From Margaritifera margaritifera (Eukaryota > Mollusca > Bivalvia > Unionida > Margaritiferidae): a stretch of 64,000 nt of DNA. Position numbers and translations under genes: made by a program. The stretch covers positions 1 to 64,000 of the forward strand of contig JAQPZY010001620.1 in NCBI GenBank assembly GCA_029931535.1, written 5' to 3'. How positions within the stretch are numbered: position 1 is the first letter of the stretch; each line of letters opens with the position of its first letter. Below the pieces are notes generated by a model, which did not search any database, was not told the DNA's origin, and was given only the letters and a program-made list of their open reading frames with translations. This document shows, piece by piece, positions 26,936 to 38,890 of the stretch.

Positions 26936-28268
26936 CAATTGACTGTCAGGAAGATAACAGCTGCCATGACACCAGTGCAATGGCACTAGCTCTAAATATT
27001 TTTAAAAATTTGTCATAGGAAATATTTCTTTTTAAAAGTAACTGGGGAAAAAACTGCCAGTTTTAATGAGTCTTTAATTTCAGCCACCATTGTTTTTATA
27101 GTCGACTGATCTAAAGTATCTTCCCTGACAGAAATAAAAAGTTTGACACAAGGTTACGGAAAAGTTGTGGTAAGGTTCCAGCACATAAAACAGTGTGGTG
27201 GAAGATTGTACCTTAAGTGTGTAGTAGTCTGTCACTAGCACCACTGTTTTGACTCACTTTTTGCACACAAAGTGCTTCAGAACACCTTTGCATTAGCAAA
27301 GAATGCATATCATGCAGTTTTTGTTTGTAGAAATTACCAAGATGTTGCAGAAAAGTATTTAGATAAACATTGTTATGCCCATCCATCTTTAGAAAAATTC
27401 TACGTGTATTGCTTGATATCATCACAAAGTCCACAGTTATTTTTCATTAGCTAGACAAGAAACTGTTCTTAACATATGACAATTATTCTATAAGAAGTGT
27501 ATTACAATCCAACTACTATTTTGGTTATATATTATTGTATTATTGGCCTGTGATCTAAAATACTTAAATAAAGAATACTGAGTTGTGAACCTCTCTTTAT
27601 CTCAATTTCCACTTGTAGGGAGATCATAACATTGTCATACCTGCCAGAACATGACCTGTCACATGAAAAACATGAGTTTTTACTCGCAAACCCAACACAT
27701 GAGCATGTTTATAAAAACATGATTTCTAGTAAATCTTACTTTTTAAAAAAAAGACAAGAGAGGGAGTTAGATAGAGAAACATTTTGTAACACCATGATAC
27801 ATACCCATAAACTGTATATAAACTGTAAACAGCAATGCTGCTGCTCATGAAAAATGGTCACCGTGGGACAGTTTATACTGCTCATTGTCAGGCAATTAAA
27901 ACAACCACCACTCCACAGATTACTTAACTGACTGACAATAGCTAGGGTGATTTTGTGTTGCAGGTCCTTCAGGACTGCTGTGGGAGAATCCATTAGACGA
28001 ATTTACAGAGTAAAGTACACAAGGTGGAACAACTCAATTTCTTTGAAGTTAGGTAAATCAAAGTGATGTGTTTGAAGAAACAAAAGTTATCACACTTTGT
28101 TGCCTTCAATGAGAATGTTTAAGCCATATTTATTAAAGATTATTGAGTATTTCATGATCAGCAGCAATATTTCATAGACGTCAGATTTTACTCCATATAT
28201 AAAATGCAAAACATGAATAATTCGGTACTTGGAATAGTAGGGAAGTGTGTTTTATTTTTGAAGCCAAA
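26936..28268. other. no gene seen
   Basis: No exon, RNA gene or element recognised. Confidence 0.45.
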
Positions 28269-28430
28269 ATGTCAAAACACAGCTGTGATTGAGGGAAGGA
28301 TGAAGCATCTGCAAAGCCCAGCAAAACTAAATTTTTTCAGAACTCCTGGTGGACTGAGTTCGACTCTGTAAAACAAAACAGCAGGGAGGGGGTCATTTCT
28401 TTCTGCACATACTGTTCTGAACAGCCTTAA
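28269..28430 (+). pseudogene. possible hAT-type N-terminal zinc-finger remnant
   Basis: From an ATG at 28269 the frame has one early stop, then reads KTKFFQNSWWTEFDSVK and GVISFCTYCSEQP before a terminal stop. This resembles the start of ZNF862/ZMYM-like hAT transposases ('K.KFq.sW..eF.........CtyC'). No further domain follows. Short and broken, so it is a fragment at best. Confidence 0.4.
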
Positions 28431-30138
28431 CAGTAGTTCCTAAAAACAGGTAGGGAGACCTGTACTGGCCATATGCAGCATTTTATGATGAAGACAATGA
28501 CACAGCAGTACATACATCAGCAGTACATACATTTGGTAATAATAATAATGATACAACTTTTAGTTGCAAACATTATGAAGATCCCCAAAATGAACAGTCT
28601 AGAATATTTTCATATTCTCTGCTCATGTCTTTCTATACATGCTTTACATACATCTATCTATCTATCACAATTAGTAATTTAGTTTTCTATACTTTACTAA
28701 TCAATGAGTCTTGAGCTAAAATCTCCAACCGTGTTCTTGGTATCCATGTAATGGCTTCAAGGCAAAATTTAAAAAATGTTAAGAGTATTGTCCACCAATT
28801 TTTCCCTTTATGTTTCTTTTGCGAAAGAAAGTATGTAGAAACCCATACCCAAAACAAACTGAATATGTGTGATGAATGTGATTTTATAGGACAATAACTG
28901 ACACTGAAACACTTATGGAAAATGAAAGGAGCTTGGACTGGGAGGAGCATATTTATTATTGTGTAAGCAATAGATGAAATGATATGAAAAGAACAAGCAG
29001 CTTCAGAGCTTTTGATTAATTGCCATCAATTACCATGAATACACACATTACAATGTGCAACAAACATTGTGCAGTAGTCAATCGAACCTGTGGGGACTTG
29101 CACATTAAGCCCTAACTGAGATGAATACTTTCAATCTATCCATATAATGACCCTGATAATACCAGATTAAACATGTGACTAACACTGGCCCCTGCAGTGT
29201 ATCTGTATTTCAGCCCATTCCCTGGTACATAGTCCAGTTCATAATTTGGAAACTATTGCAACTGCAGTTTTATTATCATATATGTATATACTAAACATTG
29301 AAAGAAATATATTGAGACAGTAATTATACTGGCTGGTGTGTCCAATGTAACTCTCTAGTACTTAGCCAGATTAAATTCACTTCTAAATGACAGGAGTCTC
29401 TGATATTAATGTATGAAAATATTGTTCAGTCTGAAAGGTACATGGGTAGCACACCAACTTCACATCTTTGTGCTCATAGGTTCCATTCCTGGCTCCACAA
29501 AGAGGGAGAGTGTGGTGACTCATCCATGATATTTTAATTTCTGCTGTTTTCATTGTTTCTTTCCACTGAATTAACCACACTATGACAACATATGTTATGT
29601 TGAAGGTACTTAATATATACAGGGGCAACAAGTACCATGCCAAACCAACCTGGATCCATATAATTCATTCTGGGACACATTACATTTCATGTAATTACCA
29701 TAAGGTGATATATAAACATAAACAACATTCTAGTTTCTGTATCATTTGTTGCACATCACCTTTACAATGTTAGTAGGTCAATATTTTAATTGGTGCCCAG
29801 TGTTGACCACCTGCTCATTAAATAGCCTCCTTATATCGTGCTCTGTAAAGCACCCAATGTCTTACAAATGACAACACTGTACGACGATAAAAACTAATTT
29901 ACTCAGTGTTCCAAATTCGAATGTCACGCACAATCAACTCCTTCCCTACACGTTACCTATTCGACACACCGTAGAATTCACAGTAGAAAAATGGGAACCA
30001 ATTCAACAGTTATTTCCCTTTACTATCAATTATTGCCAATTATTGCAGAGTTGACAAACAAACAAAAAACGGACAACTAATAACTGTGTTACGGCTGGCC
30101 GAGTAAAGGGTAATACTCAAGTTTCTATGCTAACAGAT
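28431..30138. other. no gene seen
   Basis: AT-rich unique sequence with a short (ATCT)n stretch near 28650; nothing else recognised. Confidence 0.45.
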
Positions 30139-30139
30139 G

Positions 30140-30143
<4 letters not shown>

Positions 30144-30234
<91 letters not shown>
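30144..30234. repeat. (CT)n(CA)n compound microsatellite
   Basis: About 20 CT units directly followed by about 25 CA units. Confidence 0.97.
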
Positions 30235-30235
<1 letters not shown>

Positions 30236-30310
30236 TAGGCTACACCAATGCAACAAAACAAAATCATCACATACGTTTCCTAATCTTATAGAGTACATTT
30301 CTTTGCACAA

Positions 30311-30418
30311 TATTACACCTGAATTAAGAGCTAAGATTGTTCATGTTAAATTGTACATTAATACAGAAATAAATGATTTTCTACTCATAACTCCGTGTAA
30401 GGATACATGATGTTGCAT
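30311..30418. repeat. left ~110-bp direct repeat flanking LINE
   Basis: Starts tattacacctgaattaagag and ends ggatacatgatgttgcat. A ~90% identical copy lies at 34277-34390; the LINE is exactly between them. Confidence 0.85.
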
Positions 30419-33400
30419 GCCAATTCCCTTTTATCTACTCGTTTGTTTGTCTTTATCCAACATAAGTATGGTTGGGTTTAATCTAAATATACTTTCATGG
30501 AATGCCACAGGCATTATGTCAAGTGCTTTTTATCTTAGTCAGGTACTATCAGAACAACATATTGATATATGTGGCATTTCCGAACATTGGTTATTTCAGG
30601 AACAATTTAGGTTCTTAGACTCTGTCGATGCTAAATATTTGTCTTCTGCCTCTGTTAACCAGGATACGATTTGGCCTTCACGCAGAATCCGTGGAAAGGG
30701 TGGTGTGGCCATCATGTGGCATACTAAATACAATAATGATATTAAGATTAACGTATAATACTTTTGTATTTTTCATTCAGGTCTACTTACCGTGTCATTG
30801 ATATCCTACTGTAATCTACTCTGATTATATAGAAAAACTGCACGGTATTTACAATCTTTATTCAGAGCATGGTATTGTTATCCGTATGGGTGATTTTAAC
30901 TCCAATCCATGTCCGTACACAAAGGACACGAGAAGTAAAATGTTGCTATCTTTTTTGGTTCGCAACAATTTCTTTTCTTTGAGCACTGTTGACTTTTAGA
31001 AAAGGTCCCAGCTACTCATATGTTTCATATTCTGGTGCAAGTAAGTCTCTAATTGATCACATCATTTTTGATACTTCAAAGATCGAAATGGTCAAAGAGG
31101 CAATGACAATTGATGATGATGATTTAAATTTTTCAAATGACAGACCTATATTTGGATCTTTTGAATTTCAGTCTTACAAGATGTGTGACTCAAACTTATA
31201 TCGTTTGAAGTACAATGGACAAAAGCTGACCCTAGCAAAATATATTAATATGCGCAAGAATTAGACCGTTTGTCAGAGTGCTACAAGACGTTTCTTCCAA
31301 TAAACAAGAAGCAAACTGATTTATTGCATAGCAAAATAGTTCATGCTATAGCTCTTGCGAGCAGAAATACGCTCCCAATTTCAAAATTCAAACCCTTCTT
31401 AAAGCCCTACTGGAATAAATATTTGAAAGGATTGCATAAAATCATGATTAACCTTTCGAAAACTTCACAGAAAATGTGTGTCAGATTATTTTAAGCAAGA
31501 AAATGATGACATTGATAAGTTTGCAGAGGTAAATCAAAACCAGTTTTGGAGAGCCATCAATTTACGAAAACATAAATCTAAAAGACTGTTTGAAATGCAG
31601 TTTAGCGATATTGTTTATCGCGATCCTGCAGATACTGTGGATCAGTGGGCATTCTACTTTGAAACTTTGTATTCGCCTCCGAAGTTAGACAATAAGTATA
31701 AGGATTTCCACAAGGAAGTTTGTGAAATTGTCGGAACATGGAAGGAGTCCTCCTGTAGTGGAGCGTCAGATTACATAACACATGATGAGCTTTCATCTGT
31801 ACTTTCTGATGTTGAATCTGGTAAGGCAGGTGAAGTAGATAATATAAATTATGAACATCCTAAGTACGGTGGAATTATACTTAGGTCAGCCTTGGTTACT
31901 CTTTTCAACTCTATACTGATATTTGTGCATGTTCCTGATCAACTAAAAGAAGGTCTGATAGTAACGCTTTTTAAGCGAGGGAATAAAACAAAAAGTTATC
32001 CGAATAATTTTCGAGCTATAACGCTTCTACCAGTTATTTTTAAGGTTTTTGAAAAGATTTTATTAAATAGGATACATAATGATCTTAAGTTTTCTGAGTT
32101 TTCAATTAATCCCCTACAGGGGAGCTTTCAGAAAGGTCTGGGTTGTAACATGACCTCCCTTTTAGTCCATGAACTAGTTTCTTACGCTAATGAAAATCAA
32201 AGCAAGTTTTATGCAGCTTTTCTTGACAAAGAGAAAGCTTTTGACAACGTATGGCATGATGGTTTATTTTATAAATTACATAATATTGGTATCAATCCCA
32301 AAATATGGAAAGTGATTGTCAGCTTATACTCAAATATGTATAGCAGAGTTATTCTTTCCAAAGAATTTTTCGAAAATTTCCTGTTTTAAAAGGAACGCGC
32401 CAAGGTGGGATATTATCCCCTTGTCTTTACATTGTGTTTATAAATGAACTTCTTGATGTTTTATCAACGTGGAAGCATGGTTTTGTATTTTTTGATAACC
32501 GTTGCCCGTGTCCGACTTTAGCAGATGATATGCTTCTTTTAAGTCTTTCGAAGTCAGGCTTGGATCAGTTACTGATTAAATGTCACGAGTACTCCATAAT
32601 GTGGAGTTTTGGATATAATTCCAACAAAACTAACATGATAGTTTTCAGCGAAAGCTCATCTGACTACAAAATAAACCATAGGCACTGGTTCTTGGGTTCT
32701 GAGAGCGTTCAAGAAACAGAGTCATGCAGACATTTATGTGTCAACGTGTCAAAGTATAGCAAAATAGATACCAAACTTAAAGAGGCTAAAGATAAACTTG
32801 TAAGTTTGCTATTCAGTTTTATTGATATTGGAGTAAATAAGAATGGATTTAATCAGCTCACAGCTAAAATATTATATGAAACTATTGCAATACCCCGAGC
32901 ATTGTATGGTTGTGAAACTTGGTTTAACCCAAGCCCTCAGAATATACTTTTACTAGAGAGAGGCCATCGATTTTGCGCTAAGCGTATACAAGGGATCTCT
33001 CGATATACACGAAATGACGTTGCGTTAAGCCTATTAGGTTTTTTACTTATTGAATTTTACATTGATATAAAAAAATTAATTTTCTTTGAGCAACTTTGCA
33101 GGCTGTCTGCAGTTTACTTTGCAAAACAAGTATTATTACTCCGTTTCTATAGCTATCAGATCCCAAGATTGCAAATTAAACAAACTGACTTTATTCCAGA
33201 AACGTATACACTGCTGGCTAAATTTAATCTAAACGACGTTATAAAATCATACATTCTTCAAGGTCGATTCTCGGTTAATAAATCTGAATGGAAAAGTATT
33301 GTTAAATTCCAAGTCCGTCTGTTATATGAATATGCTTTGAAATGTAGACTTTATGGAGATATTTCTCTTAGTCGATTTCAGAAGTTATTGCTTAATGGCA

Positions 33401-34276
33401 GTTTGATTCCCTCTGTAATATGGGAAGTAGGAAAAAGATTTCCAGGATCTCTTGGGTCTTATCGGCTTGTTGCCAATATCGTGACTAAACTTTCTTCATC
33501 TCAGGAAGAAACTGCGTGTACTCGTTGTCAAACAGTCTGCATTTCAGTCGTTGATCATTTTCTATCCTTTTGTAGTTTTCTTACACAAGACCGTGACAAA
33601 TGTTGGTGTCATATTATTGATACATTTGGATTCAATGTCCAGTATTGATTTGGTAAATATTCTCTTAGGAATGATGGCCCGTGATCTGTTAAGTCTTTTA
33701 AGCAATGAACAACTGATGTATTTCCATCTCATATGTATTTTAACTGTTGCTTCAATGTGGAGAAAATATACAACAAACCTTTGACTTATCGATGCTGATA
33801 ATGAGCGTATTCTTAGTTAAAGCTTTGTCAGTAACCCTATAATTTAGTGTATTAACACCCTATATTCTGTGCAGTTCATCGTTGGTTGTATTTACATCAT
33901 CGCAATAGAAAAAGATCCCAATACTGTTATACGAAGGAAGAAATTACAGTATTTGATAAAGAATTTTGTAATAACTATATTGTGTTTATCTCTAATGTTC
34001 ATGAGAGTTGCTGATACTTCCGTGTGTGTTGTTAACTGTTTAAGATTTACTAATGCTAATCATTGAATTAATTTTCTGAAATTTTATTTTCATTTTGTTG
34101 TAGCAGGACATCTTCAAAGCTACTTTGCAACTGTGCCAGTTGTGTTCACTTAAATGGTAATACCACTGTTATAATGTGTAGAAAAACAAATGCTGAAAAC
34201 AAATTATGACCCGACGATATATCAAGTTAATTTACCTTTGTTCTCATGGTGAATGTTCACCATATATGCATTTACT
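30419..34276 (+). mobile_element. non-LTR retrotransposon (LINE), APE-RT type
   Basis: About 3.9 kb between two ~110-bp direct repeats. It carries, in order, an apurinic-endonuclease domain, a reverse transcriptase and a C-terminal CCHC-like cluster, interrupted by about five frameshifts or stops, followed by a ~630-bp 3' region without poly(A). The layout fits the CR1/Jockey-type superfamily; the exact clade was not determined. The low number of breaks suggests a relatively recent copy compared with the DIRS remnant. Confidence 0.85.
30469..33648 (+). pseudogene. LINE endonuclease/reverse transcriptase ORF, broken
   Basis: Starts at ATG 30469 with LNILSWNATGI, the usual endonuclease start. 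A stop at 30756 breaks it; the next frame has IVIRMGDFNSNP (catalytic MGDFN, 30886-30900), then SLIDHIIF and SNDRPI, where the usual SDH/DHRP histidine box is altered. The RT part (31478-32389) has FRAITLLPVIFKVFEKIL and the motif A block FLDKEKAFDNVWHDGL. A one-base frameshift just before 32389 separates it from GTRQGGILSPCLY (motif B) and LADDMLLL (motif C, both catalytic aspartates kept). The C-terminus has CTRCQTV...DHFLSFC, a CCHC-like cluster, and ends at 33648. It cannot make a full-length protein as it stands. Confidence 0.88.
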
Positions 34277-34390
34277 TATTACACCTTAATTAAGAGCTAG
34301 GATGTTTCATGTTAAATTGTACATTGATACAGAAAAAAAAGAAAAAGATTTTCTACTCATAACTCCGTGTAAGGATACATGATGTTACAT
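34277..34390. repeat. right ~110-bp direct repeat flanking LINE
   Basis: Starts tattacaccttaattaagag and ends aaggatacatgatgttacat; differs from the left copy by a few substitutions and a longer A-rich run (aaaaaaaagaaaaag). Confidence 0.85.
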
Positions 34391-34402
34391 CTTTCTTACT
34401 TA

Positions 34403-35007
34403 CTTTTACTTGATTTGTTGGTTTCACTTTCTTTCTGTTACATTTTTCTTAGACCATAGAGTCGTAACACTAGAACATTTTGTCATTTGACCTATCTTTA
34501 TATATACCATGTTTTGTGGACAGTTTTTCAATTTCGACCTTAACATCAGTCTTTAAAGAGCCATTACAGTTGTGGAAAATCATTCCAAATTCAGAGAGGA
34601 ATTATTTGAAATATCCATTGGATTATAAAAGTGCTCATAAACCTTTTGATTTTGGATTTTTAACTGATGATTTTGGGATTTATGTGAACTTATTCAACGA
34701 TATTCTGGTGTACTTCATTTTGGCACATCATCACATTAAAGACTAGTGGCACATCATGACAGTAAAGACTACGGGCACATCAAAACAGTCAAAGTTACAT
34801 TCATTCATTCGGAACATTCTATATTTAGGACTTGTGATTATGACACTTTGGATTATTGGATTATTTGGATTTTAATTCACTTAACTGAAAGCGTCTTTTG
34901 AATTTTCACTTTAATTGTATATAAATAAATTGCTTGTTGATTTTTACTTGATTTGTTGGTTTCACTTTCTTCTGTTACATTTGTTTAGACCATAGAGTCG
35001 TAACACT
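34403..35007. repeat. ~68-bp direct repeats 540 bp apart
   Basis: 34403-34471 and 34942-35007 share 'ttttacttgatttgttggtt', 'tcactttct' and 'gaccatagagtcgtaacact'. The enclosed ~470 bp has words shared with the 51.3-kb region ('cattcggaacattct'), so this may be an LTR-derived fragment or a partial tandem duplication. No protein seen. Confidence 0.65.
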
Positions 35008-36802
35008 TTTACGTAGCAATTGCCAATAAAACTTAATTTCCCTGGTTTTATTTTCACATTTTCCCTAAAATAACAATGCAGCATACAAGATATAAAACAT
35101 GGAATTTTAACAAAACATTCCCAAATGGAGCATTATGTGTGTCTGTGTGCCTGTACACAAGTAAAGGCGTAGTAATTGTCAACTTTTTGTACGGAAATCT
35201 TTTCTCGCTTGCCTGTGCAATGTGCATATAGACTTTTCAATTAACTATTCTTTCAGTTCATTGTGATTTTTTTCTGTTTGTTTCGTTTAATATGTTGCCA
35301 AAATTGATTGATCCTGGATTTCTAGATCGTAGGAAAGATGTCTTAAATCCTACTCATCGTTAGAAAGTTGAAACACCATCAAAATATGCATAGAATTCTG
35401 TATGGCTAATAATTTGTCATTGGATATTATCATGAAGCCAACAGGACAATAGTCGTCCGACAGGAACGTTTATTTTGAGCAATTTGCAACGCTCCTCAAT
35501 CTTTTTAAAGTATGAATAATTTCAGATTTATGTCAGATTTTGTCATTCCTATAAACGAATCTGAATCCGGTATTTAATATACTGTATCATCATCTGCTGT
35601 AAAAACTCTGACTTTGTTCTCTATAAATTCTATATCATTTTTTTAATCGTTTCAGATCGTTATTGTAAAGTTTACAAGATCTTTAATTTGTGCTGAAAAT
35701 GTAGCCGAATACAGATTTGCATATTAACTCACATAAATTACGTCAATTATACCTTCCTCGTACAGCACTTTTGTAGCCACCTGGTTATAATGACTAATTA
35801 AATTCATTTTGTCTTATCATCATTAAATGTAATATTTCAATCAGCATTTTTACTAAATCGTTGCATATCTTTCTGGATGCTTGAAATAAACAAATCAACA
35901 TATTTATTCTCTTGTACATTATTTTATCACAACAAGATATTACCACACTTCTATCCTATCCAATTTTGCAAAGCCGTACACATTATCTCTTTATACCGAC
36001 ATTGTTGCTTTAAGGTTAAACTCATGAAATATTCATGAAATATTTATATCACCTTCTAAAATCGGTTGAATTCAAGTACGGACTGACCGTTAAATTTGTA
36101 ATGTTCACTGAAGTATTAACCGCAAAACGCTGTGCAAACTGCATGATCCGCAACATGAAATGGCATTTTATTGGTTTATACAGGTGTGAACCAAACAAAT
36201 TATAAAGGGTCTGACTAATCATATTGATGGAAATCGTAATGAAAAAAGAAAAATTTAATTATTACAATGTAGCTTCGCACCATTATTGATGATGTGACAA
36301 CAATTTCAAATTAGTGTTTCCTAATTGTCTTCCTAATCTCAGTGATATAGCAATTTTAGTGATTTACAAAACAAACAAAAAAAAAAACTCCCAAGTAGAG
36401 CTGGTCTGGGGATTTTTTAATGTTCTCGTATCCCTATACGGGATTTAAAACCAAAAACAAATGATTGGTCAAATCGGCATAAATACACTATTTATCTGTC
36501 ATGCATAAACATACATTATGAACACGCACAATTTTTACATACAACTATTTTAGTTCTAGACACTTGATTGAATAAATGTAATTGGTTACTATGAGTGCTT
36601 TTATTTTTGTAAGCAGAACAAGAAACAAGAAATTCAATTTTAAATTCTGCACAAGATGATCACAATTTATAGAAGCACTATGTATCTGTACTTGATTTTG
36701 TCCATTGTCTAATTTTAGTAATTTTAGTAGTTTTTGTTAACTCTTATTTCTAAGTCTATCTGGTATCTTGACCACAGAAAGATATTACACACATTTAATA
36801 GG
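35008..36802. other. no gene seen
   Basis: AT-rich unique sequence without recognisable exon or element. Confidence 0.45.
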
Positions 36803-37370
36803 TATGCATCCAATGTTCTAAAAGTCAAAAGATTGGATTACATTTACATTTTGAATACAGATTTTCTGTTTGAAAAGGCGCAAAGCTATGCCAAATATTG
36901 TAATTTTGTTTCAAAAATCTCTGTAGCCACGGCAGATATACAAAGCGGTCCGAACAATCTCTCAGAAACACATCTAGAGCTCCTTTTCCTAACTGAAAGC
37001 ACTGGCACGAGTTCCCCTTAAAAACGCTGAACTAAAGAAGAATTGCGTCCATGGAACACAATAATCAACAACAGTACCTGATAAACTGACAGGAACGCAA
37101 ATCTGAACCCGACATACTTACGTATGGGTGAAAATCCAGCCGACAGAGGGTAACAATCTATTCCCATCCACTTAAAATTTTGTAGTAGGGCATACAAAGG
37201 ATTACATTAGATCATCTTCGTTACAGTCGATTTCAGATTTTCCAGGAATAGATGGTGAAAACTATATATGATATGAGGAGAATTTCTGTTCGAAAGTAAA
37301 AGTTTAATTGGTAGGCATTAGACTATAAATTACTAAGCCGACATAGATGCATATATTTGTCTCGCAGAAG
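36803..37370. repeat. segmental duplication, copy 1 (uninterrupted)
   Basis: Runs from 'gtatgcatccaatgttctaa' to 'tatttgtctcgcagaag'. It aligns with 37760-40302, which has the same words in the same order but is split by insertions. Copy 1 shows the uninterrupted state at both insertion sites: 'gggtaacaatctattcccatcc' near 37150 and 'taaattactaagccgacata' near 37332. Confidence 0.85.
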
Positions 37371-37580
37371 CGCAGGGGCTCGTATTGTTGTTTAAAATTT
37401 ACCTATCAGTCATACATGTACTATATAAAACTACAAGGGAAGACACTTCTCTCTTTTCTCGCGACCTATTTAAGAATCAAGGCTGATATTTCAAGCTACA
37501 CTTGACCTAGCGTAATAAATTTGGTACCGATGTTTAGCTCGGGCATTCGACTTGTTATGTCTAAACAAAGTTTGACTTAC

Positions 37581-37718
37581 TATGCAAGTGCAACGAGCTG
37601 AATGGAATACGGCCCTCTCATTGGTCGACCGAAAATGACGTACTACGCCTACTGATAATCTGATTTTCAATCAACCAATAAGGGGGCAGAATTCCATCCA
37701 GTGCGTTGCACCTGCATA
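37581..37718. repeat. palindromic inverted repeat, 63-bp arms
   Basis: Left arm starts tatgcaagtgcaacgagctg, right arm ends cgttgcacctgcata; the inner parts pair as attggtcgaccgaaaatga with tgattttcaatcaaccaat around a ~13-bp centre. It lies about 40 bp before the start of duplication copy 2. Contains CCAAT-like and TGACGT words, but these follow from the palindrome and no promoter is claimed. Confidence 0.8.
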
Positions 37719-38077
37719 TGAAGCGGGCGCGATCATGGCGTGTCGACCGGTAGCGTGTGATGCATACAATGTCCTAAAAGTCAAAATAAATTACATATGC
37801 ATTTTAAATAAAGATTTTCTATTTGAAAAGACGCACAACTATGCCAAATATTGTCAAAAAACAATTTTAATCTATGTAGCCATAACTGATATACAAAGAG
37901 GTCTAAGTAATTTCTGAGAAACACAAGAAGCTCCTTTTCCTTTTTCTTAACTGAAAGCACTGGCATGAGTTCCCCTTCAAAACGCTACACTAAACACAAT
38001 AATCCGCAACTGTGCCTGATAAACTCACAGAAACGCACAACTGAACACGACGAACAGGAAGAAGGTAACACTGTATT

Positions 38078-38265
38078 CAGGGCCGGATTAAGACCTTTAA
38101 GACCTTTAGCGTCCCTAAGCACTGAAAAGATTATGGTGCCCCCCCCCCATGTAATTAAAAGAAACCCCGTAATTTCTCTGCTTTTTTATATATTTTTTTT
38201 TGTGCCCTTGCTTTGCTGTTGCCCTAAGCACGTGCTTAGTCTGCCTATTGGGTAATCCAGCACTG
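38078..38265. mobile_element. hAT MITE with perfect 8-bp target duplication
   Basis: Termini CAGGGCCGGATTA and, on the other strand, CAGTGCTGGATTA; flanked by actgtatt on both sides (38070-38077 and 38266-38273). CAGGG(C)CGGATTA ends with 8-bp duplications are typical of hAT non-autonomous elements. The paralogous site in copy 1 lacks the insert. Confidence 0.92.
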
Positions 38266-38450
38266 ACTGTATTCCCAGCCACATAAATTTTTGTGGTAGG
38301 TCATAAAAATGAGTATATTAGATCGTCGTCGTTACAGTCGATATAACATTTTCCTTGAATAGATGAAGGAAACTATATAGGACATGACAAAATTTCCGTT
38401 TGAATACGTTTTTCTACGGAAATAAAGGTTTAATGTTTAGGCATTAGATT

Positions 38451-38880
38451 ATTTAATTGCCAATCTTATGAGAGTTGAAACAGTTCCCAATGGTAGTAAA
38501 TATAGTATGGCTGTTACATGTCGTTTTGAACTGGACAAGTGTTCAATATCCGCTGACAACTGCGTTACACTTCCATTGCTCGTGAAACCGCAAATAACAA
38601 GCACCCTTTACCTTAGTGAACATTAAAAACTTCAACATCAATCCTACGGATCATACCTCGAATGTATGCCGAAAGGTTCCGTTCGGACCACCTCGGATAT
38701 TTACGAAACAATGATTGACAGAGAAATTGCAAATGCATCGAACTATTTTTTCATTCGTAACTTCTCGATCAATCCTACAGTCAATGCAATCGTAGATATA
38801 GCCGAGGTCGTCCAAAAAGATAGCGGTTTCTTTTTCTGTGGAGATATTTCCGGCGAAGAAAATGTATGATTTTTCTGTAA
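38451..38880. other. ~410-bp segment unique to copy 2, open on both strands
   Basis: Absent between the matching blocks of copy 1. More GC-rich than its surroundings. The plus strand is open at 38666-38869 (67 codons, includes IVDIAEVVQKDSGFFFCG); the minus strand is also open over much of it. No family, splice site or terminal repeat recognised. It is either a third insertion or sequence deleted from copy 1. Confidence 0.4.
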
Positions 38881-38890
38881 ATTACTAAGC

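Noticed and set aside
37581..37720. Promoter with CCAAT boxes and a TGACGT site
   Set aside because: The paired words follow from the palindrome itself, and no gene starts downstream.
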